DNA of 64,000 nucleotides, taken from contig JADDOH010002281.1 in the NCBI GenBank assembly GCA_016648135.1, positions 1 through 64,000 on the forward strand. Reading direction: 5' to 3'. Below are positions 52,346 to 63,575 of this stretch, piece after piece. The stretch's first letter is position 1. Every line of letters begins with the position of its first letter. The stretch is from Agrypnia vestita. Taxonomy: Eukaryota > Arthropoda > Insecta > Trichoptera > Phryganeidae. Position numbers and translations under genes: made by a program. The notes beneath the pieces are model-generated. The model made no database searches. It saw nothing but the letters and a program-made list of their open reading frames with translations, and had not been told where the DNA came from.

Positions 52346-52546
52346 TTAGTCGATTTCCATTTTCCACGTAGACTCTGTCTCCCACTCCAAATTTATATTC
52401 TCTCTATGCAGGTCGAATATATTTTTATTATAATTGTGCGATTTTATTATGTTTTCAAGAGCTAGTTCCCTATCTTTTTTCAGATCTTCTTTTGTGCATC
52501 TTGATTTCAGTTCAATTGGTAGAATATTTACATTTTCGCCTTCCAA
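52346..52546 (-). pseudogene. Integrase C-terminal fragment of gypsy family 3
   Basis: The minus frame has DLKKDRELALENIIKSHNYN, then KNIFDLHRENINLEW and WKMEID. Gypsy polyproteins end in such a pattern (D-R-A-N--K-H-YN-K--FD-HR), just before the barrel of the integrase C-terminus. It sits directly after the reverse transcriptase fragment, so most of RT, all of RNase H and most of integrase have been deleted. Confidence 0.65.
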
Positions 52547-52912
52547 GAGGTATTTTGGAGCAAATTATTCCATTTTTTATATGCCAGAGTTACTGGAGCA
52601 GCAAATGGGCTGTAAGAATCCTCAATCAAATTCTTCTTCAATAGTTTTGATATTTGACTTTCTATTTCTCTTCTATCTTGAAGTATGCATCATTATGGAC
52701 GTTTGTAACAATATTTATCTATCATTAAGTCAATATGAGCTTCTCGCTACACGTACAGTCCCAATGTCATATTTATCCTTAGCAAAGACCGGTTTATATC
52801 TATCTATCAATTTATTAATTTCTGATTTTTGGTATAAATTTAGATGGTTTACTAACATTTCAAATGCATCCGAGTTTATATGTTCATTGAAATTTATTTC
52901 ACATTTATTCAT
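52547..52912 (-). pseudogene. Reverse transcriptase start of gypsy family 3
   Basis: The minus strand reads SEINKLIDRYKPVFAKDKYD, then IGTVR (the entry to RT), and in a second frame REIESQISKLLKKNLIEDSY followed by SPFAAPVTLAYKK, which fits the SP(F/Y)-SPV--V-KK block. A frameshift separates the two, and the reading stops before the catalytic motifs because of the internal deletion. Confidence 0.75.
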
Positions 52913-53059
52913 GTGTTTAGTTCCTTCTTTTAATACATCAGAGTGTAAAAAAAATCTTTCTTCATTTTTTTCACCTGTACATCAGGAATTTTGAAATTTT
53001 TTATTTTTGAAGTATTATTTTTTTATTAGTTTTCGATTTTCCTATCCTCTTCGTTTGAG

Positions 53060-53545
53060 GTTGTCTTCTTTTTTTGGATTGTTACGTTGAATGATCTCTA
53101 ATTCTTCATTTTGCATTAATTTGAAATTTTTCATGCAATTCAAACCAATTAGAAAATCATAGTTAAAATTTTCAATATCTACTACGAAAACATCCATATT
53201 TCTTTAAATATTGTATATTTTTATTTTTATTGTTATCATACCTTTTGTTTTCTTCTCACCATGTCTTCAAGTTAACCTTTTGTATATTATTTGTATTTAC
53301 TTTTGGCTGTATCTTTAATAATTTTACATTAATTAATGACACATTTGAACCTGAATCATAAATTCCAGTAATATTAACAGTATCATTTAAAAGCAGTTTT
53401 TTGGATTCTTATCGTTTGGTTAAATTTCTAATTCTGAGTTATTTACAGTTTTTACAACTCCTTTTTTATTTTTCTCTTTAAACCAGCAATTTTCCTCAGG
53501 ATGGTAACGTTTCTCTCTTTTCTCACCGACACAGATTTGGCATGG
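53060..53545 (-). pseudogene. Zinc knuckle and protease region of gypsy family 3
   Basis: From about 53545 the minus strand encodes KPCQICVGEKREKRYHPEEN followed by CW, a C-C-H-C knuckle of the HPEENCW type with a long central spacer. A stop follows. From about 53385 it encodes NITGIYDSGSNVSLINVKLL, a retropepsin active-site loop with DSG. Stops and frame changes lie between the two. Confidence 0.7.
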
Positions 53546-53547
53546 TT

Positions 53548-53967
53548 TTATTTCTTCAATTTTTTTGGATCTGGTGTCAGAATATATAACATTTTTTTAT
53601 CGTATTTATTCTTCCCAACAAGATATCCCAACCTTCCTATTTCATTGTGGAGATCTTCCGTTCCTTGTAAAGTTTCTTTGTTAATTTTATCGGCCACATA
53701 ATTAGGTAAACCAAATGCTATAAGGTCTATGAGTATTGCAGTATTAATTGATTTTCTTACTTCTAATAACATTTTTTTATTTTTAAAAAAGAAAAATTCA
53801 AAAAGCTGAACCATGAACCTGCTTGATATTTGAAAGCTAGAGCATATCGAATGGGTGACTATCCTTTGTTTCAAAATGTACAAAAAAATTTCTCCCATTT
53901 TTTCATTCTGATTCCACTTAAGCTTTATAAGCATGCAGCTGTACCAATCTATACTAGAGTATTCCAA
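53548..53967 (-). pseudogene. Gag capsid region of gypsy family 3
   Basis: The 139-codon minus frame begins with EYSSIDWYSCMLIKLKWNQN and ends TEDLHNEIGRLGYLVGKNKY before DPKKLKK. It lies between the N-terminal gag frame and the zinc knuckle. An L-xx-W and helical pattern fits a retrotransposon capsid, but the middle is frameshifted. Confidence 0.5.
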
Positions 53968-54065
53968 AAAAAATAAATATTTTATTTATTTCCAAAAAAA
54001 AATTCAATTTTATTTTTGTCTTCATTGATTTGGAAACGTTCACATTCTTTATTAAAAATTTTAAT

Positions 54066-54545
54066 CTAATGGTCAGCATTAGAGTTCCTGCTGGTGACTT
54101 TCTCAATTGTGAAATCCTTTGCAATTTTGCCTAAATTTTGAGTTTCATATTTTGTCTGTTTATTTTCAAGCAACTTCTCTAACAGATTTTCTAACATTTC
54201 ATTTGAGCCACTAGGTATAGATTCAGCATTATTTATGTTTTCCAAAATTTCTCCTAGGTTAAAATAATTAAATTGTAAGTTTTGTTCTTCATCCAAATAT
54301 ATTTTCGATATATCATCTGTTAAGGTTATCCATATTTTCCTTGTTTGATATATTTTCTTTAATGATTTTTTTATCTTGGCGTAGTTTGGAGTATTTACAA
54401 GTTCTTGCTGCAGATTTGCAGATTGGAATTCGGCTGGTATTTCAAAAATCTGCCCTTTAGGTGTAGCTATTGAGGTTATGCATATGGTGTTTGATTTTCC
54501 ATCCACTGTTGGATTCATTACAAAATCAATCCTTAACTTCTCCAT
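54066..54545 (-). pseudogene. Gag N-terminal region of gypsy family 3
   Basis: ATG at 54543-54545 lies about 50 bp inside the 5' LTR and opens a 159-codon frame, MEKLRIDFVMNPTVDGKSNT, ending DHSTOP near 54066. The position directly after the leader identifies it as gag. It contains an EEQNLQFNYFNLGEILENIN segment and a serine/asparagine-rich end. No conserved gag motif is visible in this N-terminal part, so the call rests on position. Confidence 0.55.
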
Positions 54546-54597
54546 GTTTCGTGAAATATATTCAGAAAATGTTGTTTTATAATGACAATGCCCTCTT

Positions 54598-54789
54598 AAT
54601 TAATAAAACAAAGACGTAATTGTGCTTCTGTAAAAATAAAAGAAACAACATTTAAAGCCTTTATTTCAAGTGTTTTTATATGTTTAAAAGAAATTATTTG
54701 TTAAATCAACTCACACTTTTTTCATAACATCACCATGGTTACAATCATAAATTATATAAAGATAAAAACATAGACAAATGGTTTTCTTT

Positions 54790-54792
<3 letters not shown>
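54598..54792 (-). mobile_element. 5' LTR of gypsy family 3
   Basis: This is a direct repeat of the LTR at 51912-52148, with several substitutions and one deletion. On the minus strand it starts TGTAAAGAAAACC next to a CA microsatellite. Divergence between the two LTRs suggests the insertion is not recent. Confidence 0.85.

Positions 54793-54828
<36 letters not shown>
54790..54828. repeat. CA and TA microsatellite
   Basis: A CACACA run of about 22 bp is followed by a TA run of about 16 bp, between the LTR and the foldback MITE. Confidence 0.95.
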
Positions 54829-54829
54829 C

Positions 54830-55322
54830 AGAGTGTATCAGGGCTAGCAGCAGAAACTTGGCCGGTAGATTCCTGACTATGTTATGAGTCTAAAATGTTC
54901 AAGCAACCATGACCTAATATGAAAAGTTATAGAGACATGCAATATCAAAGTTTGCATTTTTTTTTCAATATTTCTGACTTATTTTTTGAAAAAAGTAGAA
55001 TTATTATTACAGTAACTTATATCGATTATGAAATATTGATTTGCTTCAATACAACTTAAATAAAATGATAAAAACCTTGTAAAAAATAACTTTTTTCAAT
55101 TTTTGCAAGGTTTTTATCATTTTATTCGACTTGTAAGTTACTGTAATGATAGTTCATTTTTTTGCAAAAATAAGTAAGAAATATTGACAAAAAAACGCAA
55201 ACTTTGATATTGCATATCTCCACAACTATTGATATTAGGCCATGGTTGCTTGAAAATTTTAGACTCATAACATAGTCAGAAATCTACCTGCCAAGTTTCT
55301 GCTGCTAGCTCTGGTACACCCT
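54830..55322. mobile_element. Foldback MITE with about 160-bp inverted arms
   Basis: The left arm (54830-54990) and right arm (55165-55322) are inverted copies with about 10% differences, both starting GGTGTAYCAGRGCTAGCAGC from the outside and flanked by TA runs. The centre holds a further inverted pair around AAAAACCTTG/CAAGGTTTTT. It has no coding. TA-rich flanks suggest a Tc1/mariner-type target. Confidence 0.85.
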
Positions 55323-55339
55323 ATATATATATATAGTAA

Positions 55340-55455
55340 AGGTTTTCACGGATGTTAAAAATGTTAGTATAAATTTCTTTGGGGGTAACCCGCGTCAAAA
55401 TTTGGTCCTCAGAAGGACCATTCGTCAACCGATGTTTCGCCTGAATGACAACAGG
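55340..55455 (-). mobile_element. Penelope-like terminus, decayed
   Basis: On the minus strand: GCGAAACATCGGTTGACGAA, then GGTCCTTCTGAGGACC (a perfect short hairpin), GCGGGTTACCCCC and finally ATCCGTGAAAACCTTTAC. The order GAAAC, then CCCC, then CCGTGAAAACC matches the tail of the 19 kb element. The CTGATGA part is degraded. Confidence 0.5.
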
Positions 55456-56470
55456 TAAGGAGATGTTGCCTATTTTTTCACTGGGTCCTGAAGAGAACAT
55501 ACAGATCTTAAGTTTTATACGTAGAGATTATTTTACTTTATTATGTGTTTCATTATTTTACAACACATATTATCATAATAATATTTTTTTTATCGGGCTT
55601 ATTCTGGTACTTGATTACAAATCGCGTAAGTCTTATTAGACTTGTGTGATTTGTTCGTTTTGAAGGATTTTTATATTTTATTATATTGCCTTATATTTAT
55701 TGTGTCACCGATTTTGTCATTTTTTTCTATTGTACTAACAATAGAAAAAAGTGACAGTGCCAAGTTGAAAATATAAATAATTGTGTCGAAGGTGCATTCC
55801 TTAAAATTAATTTTGACGACGCCGGGATGAAAATCTACTACTTCAGACTATTTTGTTGCACTTTCTATGTTTGGGTATTATTAAAATAAAAGTGGGTATT
55901 ATTATTTATGCAAACTAAATTTCAATATGCCTAAAAAATTTCACATTTATTTTGGCGCACCTCCTAGTTTAGCTCCCGGCACCCTTCTGGGTGCCTCTTC
56001 TTCTTCTTCTCTAAGTCCCCCTTACCACGCCTCTGACCAGAATATGATTTATATATTTTTTGCTGATAATAATTACGATATACCTTTAAAAAAAATATAT
56101 ATACAAGTATTTGACAATGTATTCTTGGGAGATATACAATTTTGAATCATTGTAAGGCCCCAAAATTTTCTTTAAAATCAACAAAGAGAACGTTCCTTAC
56201 TTTTAGCAATAAAATTGTATTAGGGGGATAATATTAATTTGCACACTCCATCAATATTCCTTACAATTAAAAAAACTTATCAGATTTTCTCATTATTTGG
56301 GTAAACCCTTGTTTCAATAAATTTATTTGATCGAATCGAAGAGTTTTCAAATAATGAAAAGTTTATTTTTAAATTATGCTGAGAAAGTTTCCTGCGAACT
56401 CTTTTCCGGTATTAAAAGCTTTTGGTTGTACTTTTATTCCTGAGAAATTTCTCTGTAATTGGATCCAACT
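55456..56470. other. Unassigned DNA
   Basis: A TTTTTTCTATTGT/ACAATAGAAAAAA pair near 55725-55750 makes a small hairpin. The 72-codon frame at 55927-56145 covers a CCCGGCACCCTTCTGGGTGC patch and is not recognised. Confidence 0.4.
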
Positions 56471-56520
56471 CCTTAAATAATTCATCCATAGCCATTTAGC
56501 TATGGATGAATTATTTAAGG
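56471..56520. repeat. Perfect 22-bp hairpin
   Basis: The arms 56471-56492 and 56499-56520 are exact complements around CATTTA. Confidence 0.95.
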
Positions 56521-59500
56521 GATTATCAGCCTTTTGGTTAATTTCTGATTTTCACTTGCAGCGCTCCAGCGCTCCTGCTGACTGTCCGCGGTCCGGCTGA
56601 TGGAATGCTGCCGTGTGGAGTGTCGAGGGAGACCCGACATCTTCCCAGCAGCGAGGTTTCATCTCACTCAACTCACCGAGCTGGAGACCTGTGACGGACA
56701 TGGCGTCTCTGTGGAGTGACATTCTGCCTGACTATTGACTCTATTGTACTCTGCTTGACCTATATAAGAATTTATTTTATAAAATAAACTCTAAATATCA
56801 ATGAGATTCAAAATATATAAAAATGTTTTTATCAACTTTCATTCTTAATGTTTTATGTTTTTCAGAATATTATATTTGGTACAAAATATATTTTAGAAAA
56901 TATTATTTTCTAAGGTACTGTTTATACCAAATGGGGTCATGGTTTTCACTAAAAAAACTTGGAGAATTATACATAAACGTATGTATTTTGAATTCATTAC
57001 TTTATTTTACCTTATATTTTGACATAAAATCAACTATTTAAATTTTTTATTTTTTTATTTTAAATTAAAAAAAAAACTAAATAACTAAATAATAAATAAA
57101 ATCTTTTCTATATTTACTCGAATACCGCGTGCACGGTTCGAGAGATGTATATGGTCGTGAAAGCTGTAGATGTTTCATATATAAAATCGTTTCAATACAT
57201 AAACAATTGTTCAAATACAGGATCCAAAAACGGTTCCAATACAGTTTACAGGTAAGAAAAAGGACGCGGGAGAATTTTATTTATTTTTCTAAAATAACGA
57301 TAAAAATTGTTCCTTTAGATAGTTATGTACCAAAACACTTATTTTTAAAATCGAATCTTCATTATTCCCTAGGTATGATGATCGATAATGAAAGTTTCGC
57401 AATCATTTTGGTCAATTCTAAATCTAAAACTACAGGTTCGTCACCATTTTTCTATTAATTAAAATTAGAAAAGTCTAGGATAAAAAGATGACGCTAGATG
57501 TTTATTGTCCGTTAGCTTTTGATTTCGGTGGATTAACTTAAACTACAGATTAACCTGAGTTGGAGTTTATTAAGTAACGAATGGTAAATTGAAGTAAGGG
57601 TATGTTAGATCGTCATAATGCGATAGTACTATGAGTACCAGCGATATATTACGATACCAACCAACTAACTTCAACGAATCATCTATTTAATAAATATAAA
57701 ATGTACCTTATTAAGTACTTAGAAACATCACCCCCGATTTCTGTACACCGATTTTACTATCCATCGTTTGAAATAATAAGACAAAAATATTTAAAATAAA
57801 ACACAATAAAAACTGCTTAAGTAAACATTTTTATTCATTTTTACACAATCTTACAAATGAGTATTATTCTATAATAAAGCAACGTACAATCAAAACAAAA
57901 TCGGTGATTTTCAAAACATATTTACCAAATCATTGGTCGGATGTCTGTAACCCATATTTTTTTAGAAATGTTGCAGCCCCGAGGTAAAGCATCTTTTAAA
58001 ATTTTTGCTTTGTGATTACCACAAAAAATAATTTCGATTAAGATCAGATACTCCACCATTTTCAAACATTCTGTATTTTTTAATTTGATCACAATCTTTG
58101 ATCTGTATTTTTTAAACGGATAACAGTTTATCTTTGAATTCCTTTTACATTTAAAAATGATCTTTAATTCAAAGACATCCTTTAGTTCGAACACATTCGA
58201 GGCATCCAGTATGCCAACCACCATTTAAACAATGTGTAGGATATTGTCACAAGGCGTACTTTTATTACATTAAATTAATACGTACGGTTGATACTTATAC
58301 AAATGATGTAAACTGTGTTAGGACATGCTGGAGATATGAACAATAATTTTTTACGAGAACGATTTCTTAGAAACACGGTCTTCCTTTGTGCGATGAAACC
58401 ATTTTAAGATGAATGACGTGAAAGCTTTAACATTTGAAATATATGTTATTTGTGTAATAACGATAAAATAATGTAATTATGAGAATAGAAAATATCTGTA
58501 GGTATATGTATTTTTATTGGCTATAGAGGGAACTACTGGAGTTCCGTAAATCTAATAACATTATTTTTATAAACGTATATTAATGAAATTTGCAAAATGA
58601 TATCAATCAAAACATCAAAGAAATATAATTTATAATATCACAATCCTACGAGACATGAAAGCCAAAATCTATTGTTCTTCCTAAATATTTTTACATTGCC
58701 TATATTTGCTATAATCTGATATATTAATATTATTTTCTACTTAAAGCTAACAAAGCTTTGCGAGTTACTCAATGTACATTATTTTCTCAGTACTTATTTG
58801 ATAAACAAACATTAGGTCATGTCGTGTTTTGTTTCAGTGAGATTTAATAAATGTTTCTTCTTTCATTCGAGACATTGAGAGCGGAATATGGGAACATGAG
58901 AAAACAACATGGGAATACCGTAACAACACCTTGTTTGGACAGAAAACTGAAACATTTTGAACATTTTTTCAGTGAAGTGTCGCGTCGTCCAGAGTACACA
59001 CTGGACATGGTGCACGTGTACGACATCTGTATTGATTTACCATTAACGTTGCCAGATTATCAGCTCGTACATTAAGTAGCAGCGCCGAATGTCGCTAGGC
59101 TATCTGCACCGCCGCGCCAATTTTCTAATTTATAAGTAACGTCAGACTTACAAAAATAATCTAATTGATGAATTAGATAGAATACCCAGATAAGTAATAC
59201 AAAATGTTCTATCTAATTTATTTACACAACATTTTATTCGTAATATTTATCTTTAAATATTTTTGATACGTGTTTTTAAAATTTGATATGTTTCATTAAA
59301 ATTGAGGAACAATTAAACGACGATAAACTCAAACATATATATTACAGTAATAATTAGGGAAAATGTATTCTTCGTAGCTCGCTTATGCTAGGTACGCGCG
59401 TGGACGCGACTTTCTACAAATACTGTTCGCGGGTACTGTACTGGGGACCTCAGTGCTCGCGGGTACTATCTTCGCACCGGTAGATTTATTAGCTAGAGAA

Positions 59501-59672
59501 ACTAATAAAAATGGCTGGAACGAAAGTTTTCGATGCCTTTTATTCTTTACTACATCTGCCGCTCCTTATAAATATTTACAATCGCGCCAAAAATCGCCGT
59601 GCAAACATTTTAACGAATGATTGACATTTTTATAGAAACTATTTGTCGAACACTATACACCACTCGAATGTT
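56521..59672. other. Mostly AT-rich DNA, no supported gene
   Basis: A GC-balanced segment at 56560-56770 leads to a TATATAAG and AATAAA pair, and could be an old LTR or element end. The frames 57129-57458 (plus), 57922-58224 (minus) and 58851-59075 (plus, with TTTTGTTTCAG before it) were read and not recognised. Confidence 0.4.
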
Positions 59673-59798
59673 TCACACACTATTTGAACAACAAAGTGGA
59701 ACAAATGTATTAAGAATATGTTTGTAAATTGTCTTCGGAGAGCTGGCGCCGCTCATTGGTGGCTGTAATGCCTGCTCAGTGGGTTGTCCAACTGTTTG
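59673..59798 (-). CDS. Candidate terminal exon of a minus-strand gene
   Basis: TTTGTTATTTGCAG (intron end on the minus strand, AG at 59800-59799) precedes sequence open for 41 codons in one frame (QTVGQPTEQALQPPMSGASS, ending at a TGA). If spliced in phase 1 from the exon at 60691-60739, the frame would instead be short (NSWTTH, stop at 59776). Either way this would be the last coding exon. The acceptor is good and composition is richer in GC than the neighbourhood. The protein is not recognised. Confidence 0.3.
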   Translation of the reverse strand, partial: QTVGQPTEQALQPPMSGASSPKTIYKHILNTFVPLCCSNSV

Positions 59799-60690
59799 CT
59801 GCAAATAACAAATACATAGGTCAATTACGCGAGCCGTCAATAGGTCGAGAATGGGGATTACTTACATCATCACATTAAAAATACTTAATAATTATGTAAT
59901 AGAGAATTTTTCATATTTTAACCCAATTATTACTGACCAAAAAAATAGAAATTCAGTATGGATGATTTTAGTTACGTTCATAATGAACATTTTCACAAAA
60001 TCACATTCATCAACTATAACTTATTAATGAAACACGTTATTTCCATTATATCTATTAAAAATAAATAAATTAATGTGTTTTTTACGAGATGAGTGAACTC
60101 ATTACTTAATTTTAAATCATGTTTCTCTTCTGCAGGCCTCTTGCGTGCTTGATTTTGCATTCAAAAGGCAAAACAGTCACATTTTTAAAAAATCGGCACA
60201 ATTAATAAAAATGTTTGATTAAGTTAACACAAATGTGAATTACCTTATTTTTAAACTTAAATTTTTTCTGTATATTTAATTTATTTTTAAAATATATATA
60301 AAATATATCTAAACTAAATACTGTTTTTTTTTTTATATTATAATACTATTTATTTATACCTCGTGGAAAATAAATGATCAGAAGTACGAAATATTGTTAT
60401 ATGATTGTCGAAAGATTGAATATCAAAGATGAGCCTGTAGTGATTTTCAAGAAAATATTTTATATATGTCTCTCTAACGCATATCAAATGATTTTTTGAT
60501 GTAGAATATAGAAAGTTGCTTTAGTCGATTTAAATATCGATTTAAATAATTTTCTTATTATTTAAAAAAAAAATTTTTTAGCATTAAAATGATGATTAAA
60601 AGACTATGGATGGTGAAAATATGAGGCCTGTGAATTACTTGTAATAATTCTAGATTTCTTACTTAAGGTGTGACTGTAAGAGAGGGCTAC

Positions 60691-60739
60691 CTTTGTAATA
60701 CACATCTTTGTACATGCTGGGACACGTCTTTCCGGCTCC
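60691..60739 (-). CDS. Candidate internal exon (49 nt)
   Basis: On the minus strand a good acceptor (TTTTATTGTTCCAG) precedes 49 bases read as GAGKTCPSMYKDVYYK plus one base, followed by GTAGCC. It takes phase 0 in, matching the exon at 62486-62617, and leaves phase 1. It is short, but the frame joins cleanly to the upstream exon and the composition fits coding. The protein is not recognised. Confidence 0.4.
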
Positions 60740-61134
60740 CTGGAACAATAAAACCAATTAATAACACAATATCTCGAAAATTAAATATAATTAATTATCT
60801 AATACGCTTTTTACGATGCTTTTCGCATTAAAATTTAATTTGAAGCCCTTTCTTCCAGGCGACAAGCCCTTGAGGCTTTTCTAAGAGAGTAAAGGCTCTT
60901 CATTGTGTCTTTACTCCGAGAAATATATGAATTTGAGAAGAAACTACTTTAATCAGACTTCATAAGGCCCGTCTGTTTGGGACAGTTTACAAAATGAAGG
61001 GGGCTATATATAATTAAACGAGAAAATAAATTGAACGAGCACCGATGGAAAAAGACTTTTTGCTTAAATTGTTTACTGCTTTGCTTACGACAGAGCATTT
61101 TACATTACTTTCGACGATGCCGCAAAGAGTACAG

Positions 61135-62410
61135 TGAATGGTACCGACCGCTTACCAGGACCGTTCTAAGAGCAAAAGCTTCCTTATCGTTCTTACTCAA
61201 TCGTCTTCAGGTTTACATTTTTTTAATACTACTTTGCAAGACCGTGCTGCCCCGCAGCGGCCGTATGAACCGCCGCGGGACCGCAAGGCCGCAGAAACAA
61301 ACCATTCACTGTCCCCACCGTGACATAGTTCTTTATTAAAAAAAATGTACATGAAATAAAACAATACAAGTGTCGTATTACTTAAAAACAAAACACGAAC
61401 GAAATCATAAGTAAAAGAAAACAGAATTAAATACAGTGTTAAAACATAATAAATGAAAGCAACAATAATAAGATAATTAAAGAAAAGTCCCACGGTGGCG
61501 GCAGTGGATAGCTTGAAGTCAGACAATGTAAACCGCCCCTCAAGGGGATAATGAATGACAAACAAAAAGAAAAACAAACGATGGCTTCCGGCAACGAAGT
61601 CAGAACCGGCAGAAAAACAAATACTCAGTGCAGGAGCAGCACCCAACAGAGGGAAAATAAATCCCTTCTGCCCGTAAACAATATGAAAAACGAAAAAAAA
61701 AAGCTCTATGATCTCCTCAGGATCTCCCAGCGGGACACCAACACCCACGGAGTATGTGAATGGTATCTACCGCTTACCCAGGACCGTTCTAAGACCAAAA
61801 GCTTCCATATCGGTCCTATTCAATCGTCTCCAGGTTGACATTTTTTTCTACTAACAAGCAGTACCGTGCCGCTCTGCACCGGTCGTATAAACCGTTGCGA
61901 AGAGGCACGGCCGCTCGATCAAAGCCATTCACTGTCCCAACCTATAGATACGTCTTTATTAGCAATAAACTTAATTAATATACATATAACAATAGCATAT
62001 ACGTCATCGTAAACAGATACATATATATATATATATATATATATATCACAATAATAATACTAATATCAATGAAAAAAAACAAACGCAACCAAAGCAAAGA
62101 AAACAGTGTATAAAGAATAAAACATTGATACATATTTAAAAGAAGACGAATCCCACAGGAAGCGGAAAAGAAAAACAATACAAAAAGAAAACACAATGTG
62201 ATATCCGACTAGGAAGACACAGGACCGGCAGATAATCAAGCAAGGCAACAGAACAAAATATTAACTAGATCCCCTCAGAGTTTCCCAGCGAGTCACCCAC
62301 ACATGAGTGAACTTCTGAAGCATCCAAAGTTCCTCGCATACTTTACGAGGACGTCGTTACATGGTCGCCCTCTGAGCCACCCGACCACAAGTACACCAAG
62401 GGTCAGCAGC
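61135..62410. repeat. Tandem repeat of about 625 bp, partly decayed
   Basis: CCAGGACCGTTCTAAGA-CAAAAGCTTCC and the following about 200 bp occur at 61155-61340 and again at 61780-61965. The block before it (CTCCTCAGGATCTCCCAGCG, ACCGGCAGA) occurs at 61590-61745 and again at 62215-62310. Together these indicate at least two units of about 625 bp plus a partial third. The long minus frame 61197-61748 crosses unit sequence and is not annotated. The array lies in the candidate intron between the 60.7 and 62.5 kb exons. Confidence 0.8.
62022..62046. repeat. TA microsatellite
   Basis: A short TATATA run within the 625-bp repeat region. Confidence 0.9.
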
Positions 62411-62485
62411 GAGTCCTAGATCGTAATTCACAATGTTGTTGGAGGTTGTTTGGAGTCGGTCGATAGGAAAATGTGACCGGCCGAC

Positions 62486-62617
62486 CTGTTTGACGTTGAA
62501 GTCAATGTTGGTGCGCACGGGGCGGTGGTGCAGCGGCTGCGGCGGGCGGAAGTTGTTGCCGAGGGGCGCCTTGGGGTGCTTGGCGTCCCCCTGCATGAGG
62601 CGCCTCAGTCCGTGCAG
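62486..62617 (-). CDS. Candidate coding exon, host gene (44 codons)
   Basis: On the minus strand, GTCTGTGTTGCAG (AG at 62619-62618) precedes 132 bases open as LHGLRRLMQGDAKHPKAPLG and NNFRPPQPLHHRPVRTNIDF, then NVKQ, followed by GTCGGC. It is 44 codons exactly, phase 0 at both ends. GC is far above the surroundings, with strong third-position G/C, the best coding signature in the window. The PPQPLHHRPVRTNIDF stretch looks conserved, but I do not recognise the protein. Upstream exons would lie beyond 64000. Confidence 0.55.
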
Positions 62618-62659
62618 CTGCAACACAGACCAAGGATAAGCTTTCAACCTGTGCAATGC

Positions 62660-63169
62660 GGAGGTAAATGGGATAAAAAATTAAATTATTTTATATCCTT
62701 TTTATTTCTTAATTTTTATTTGCATTTGTGTGTATTAATTAGTGTGCGTGCACGACTTGCCAGTATTTTTCCAATTTTGCAATTTGCATAATATTAACAT
62801 TAAGAAACATTGAAACGCATACAGGCATCTTATTATTAATATTTTTAATATTTAAAGCATTGACTTTGTGGACAGACATTTTAACAAAATGTTATTTATG
62901 TTAGTATATAATATACAACAACAAACAGTTGAATAACTACGTAACTAATACCAATATTTTTTTTTATTGATTATATATTAACATAAATAAAATTTTGTTA
63001 CAGGCATCTTAATTTTAGGTAAATCCATTTCAACCCATCCCAACGCTAAAATAACGCACAGTATTATTATATTTTGGACTTATAAAACATAATATACTAA
63101 CCCCAAAGCTTAAATATCACATCATATTAAGCAAAACTAAGGTTAACCTTCTTTTCAAGTTCCCAGTAA
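62660..63169. other. AT-rich intronic or intergenic DNA
   Basis: I see no feature I can support. Confidence 0.5.
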
Positions 63170-63575
63170 CATATGTTTCCCCCCTATTCTTTTAACCCTT
63201 TCCTCCACTGATATTCTTTCGATGCAAATCTGTACCGTTTGACCGATCGGACTCAAAATTTAGAAACTTATTCTTTAGGACTCGGCGGGTAACATAGGCT
63301 ACATTTCCCCTCTCCTCCTTTGCCCTTCCCCTCCTCCTGATATATTTTCGATGCAAATCTATACCGTTCGACCGATCGGACTCAAAATTTGTAAAATTAT
63401 TCTTTAGGAACCGGCGGGTAACAATGGTGACATTTCCTGCCTTCCTTTTACCTTTTCTCCTCCCCTTATATATTTTCGATGCAAATGTACCGTTCGAATC
63501 AAACCTTTGTTTTCCCCCACAAATTTATTTTCAACTTAATCCTTAACCCTTGCAACGCCGGGTACGAACAGCTGG
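63170..63575 (+). mobile_element. Helitron-like family A, 3' half
   Basis: About three monomers (GATGCAAATCTGTACCGTTT, GACCGATCGGACTCAAAATT) lead to AACTTAATCCTTAACCCTTG, then CAACGCCGGGTACGAACAGC and TGG at 63575. The final CTGG still fits the CTRR rule. The 5' end is missing. Confidence 0.75.

Noticed and set aside
52434..52994. 186-codon plus-strand frame
   Set aside because: It is the antisense shadow of the gypsy reverse transcriptase and integrase fragments on the minus strand.
58851..59075. 74-codon plus frame preceded by TTTTGTTTCAG
   Set aside because: The acceptor-like sequence is followed by TGA in the relevant frame, and an overlapping minus frame is equally open. No family was recognised.
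61197..61748. 183-codon minus-strand frame
   Set aside because: It crosses the boundary of the 625-bp tandem unit and is phenylalanine/leucine-rich. No family or splice signals support it.
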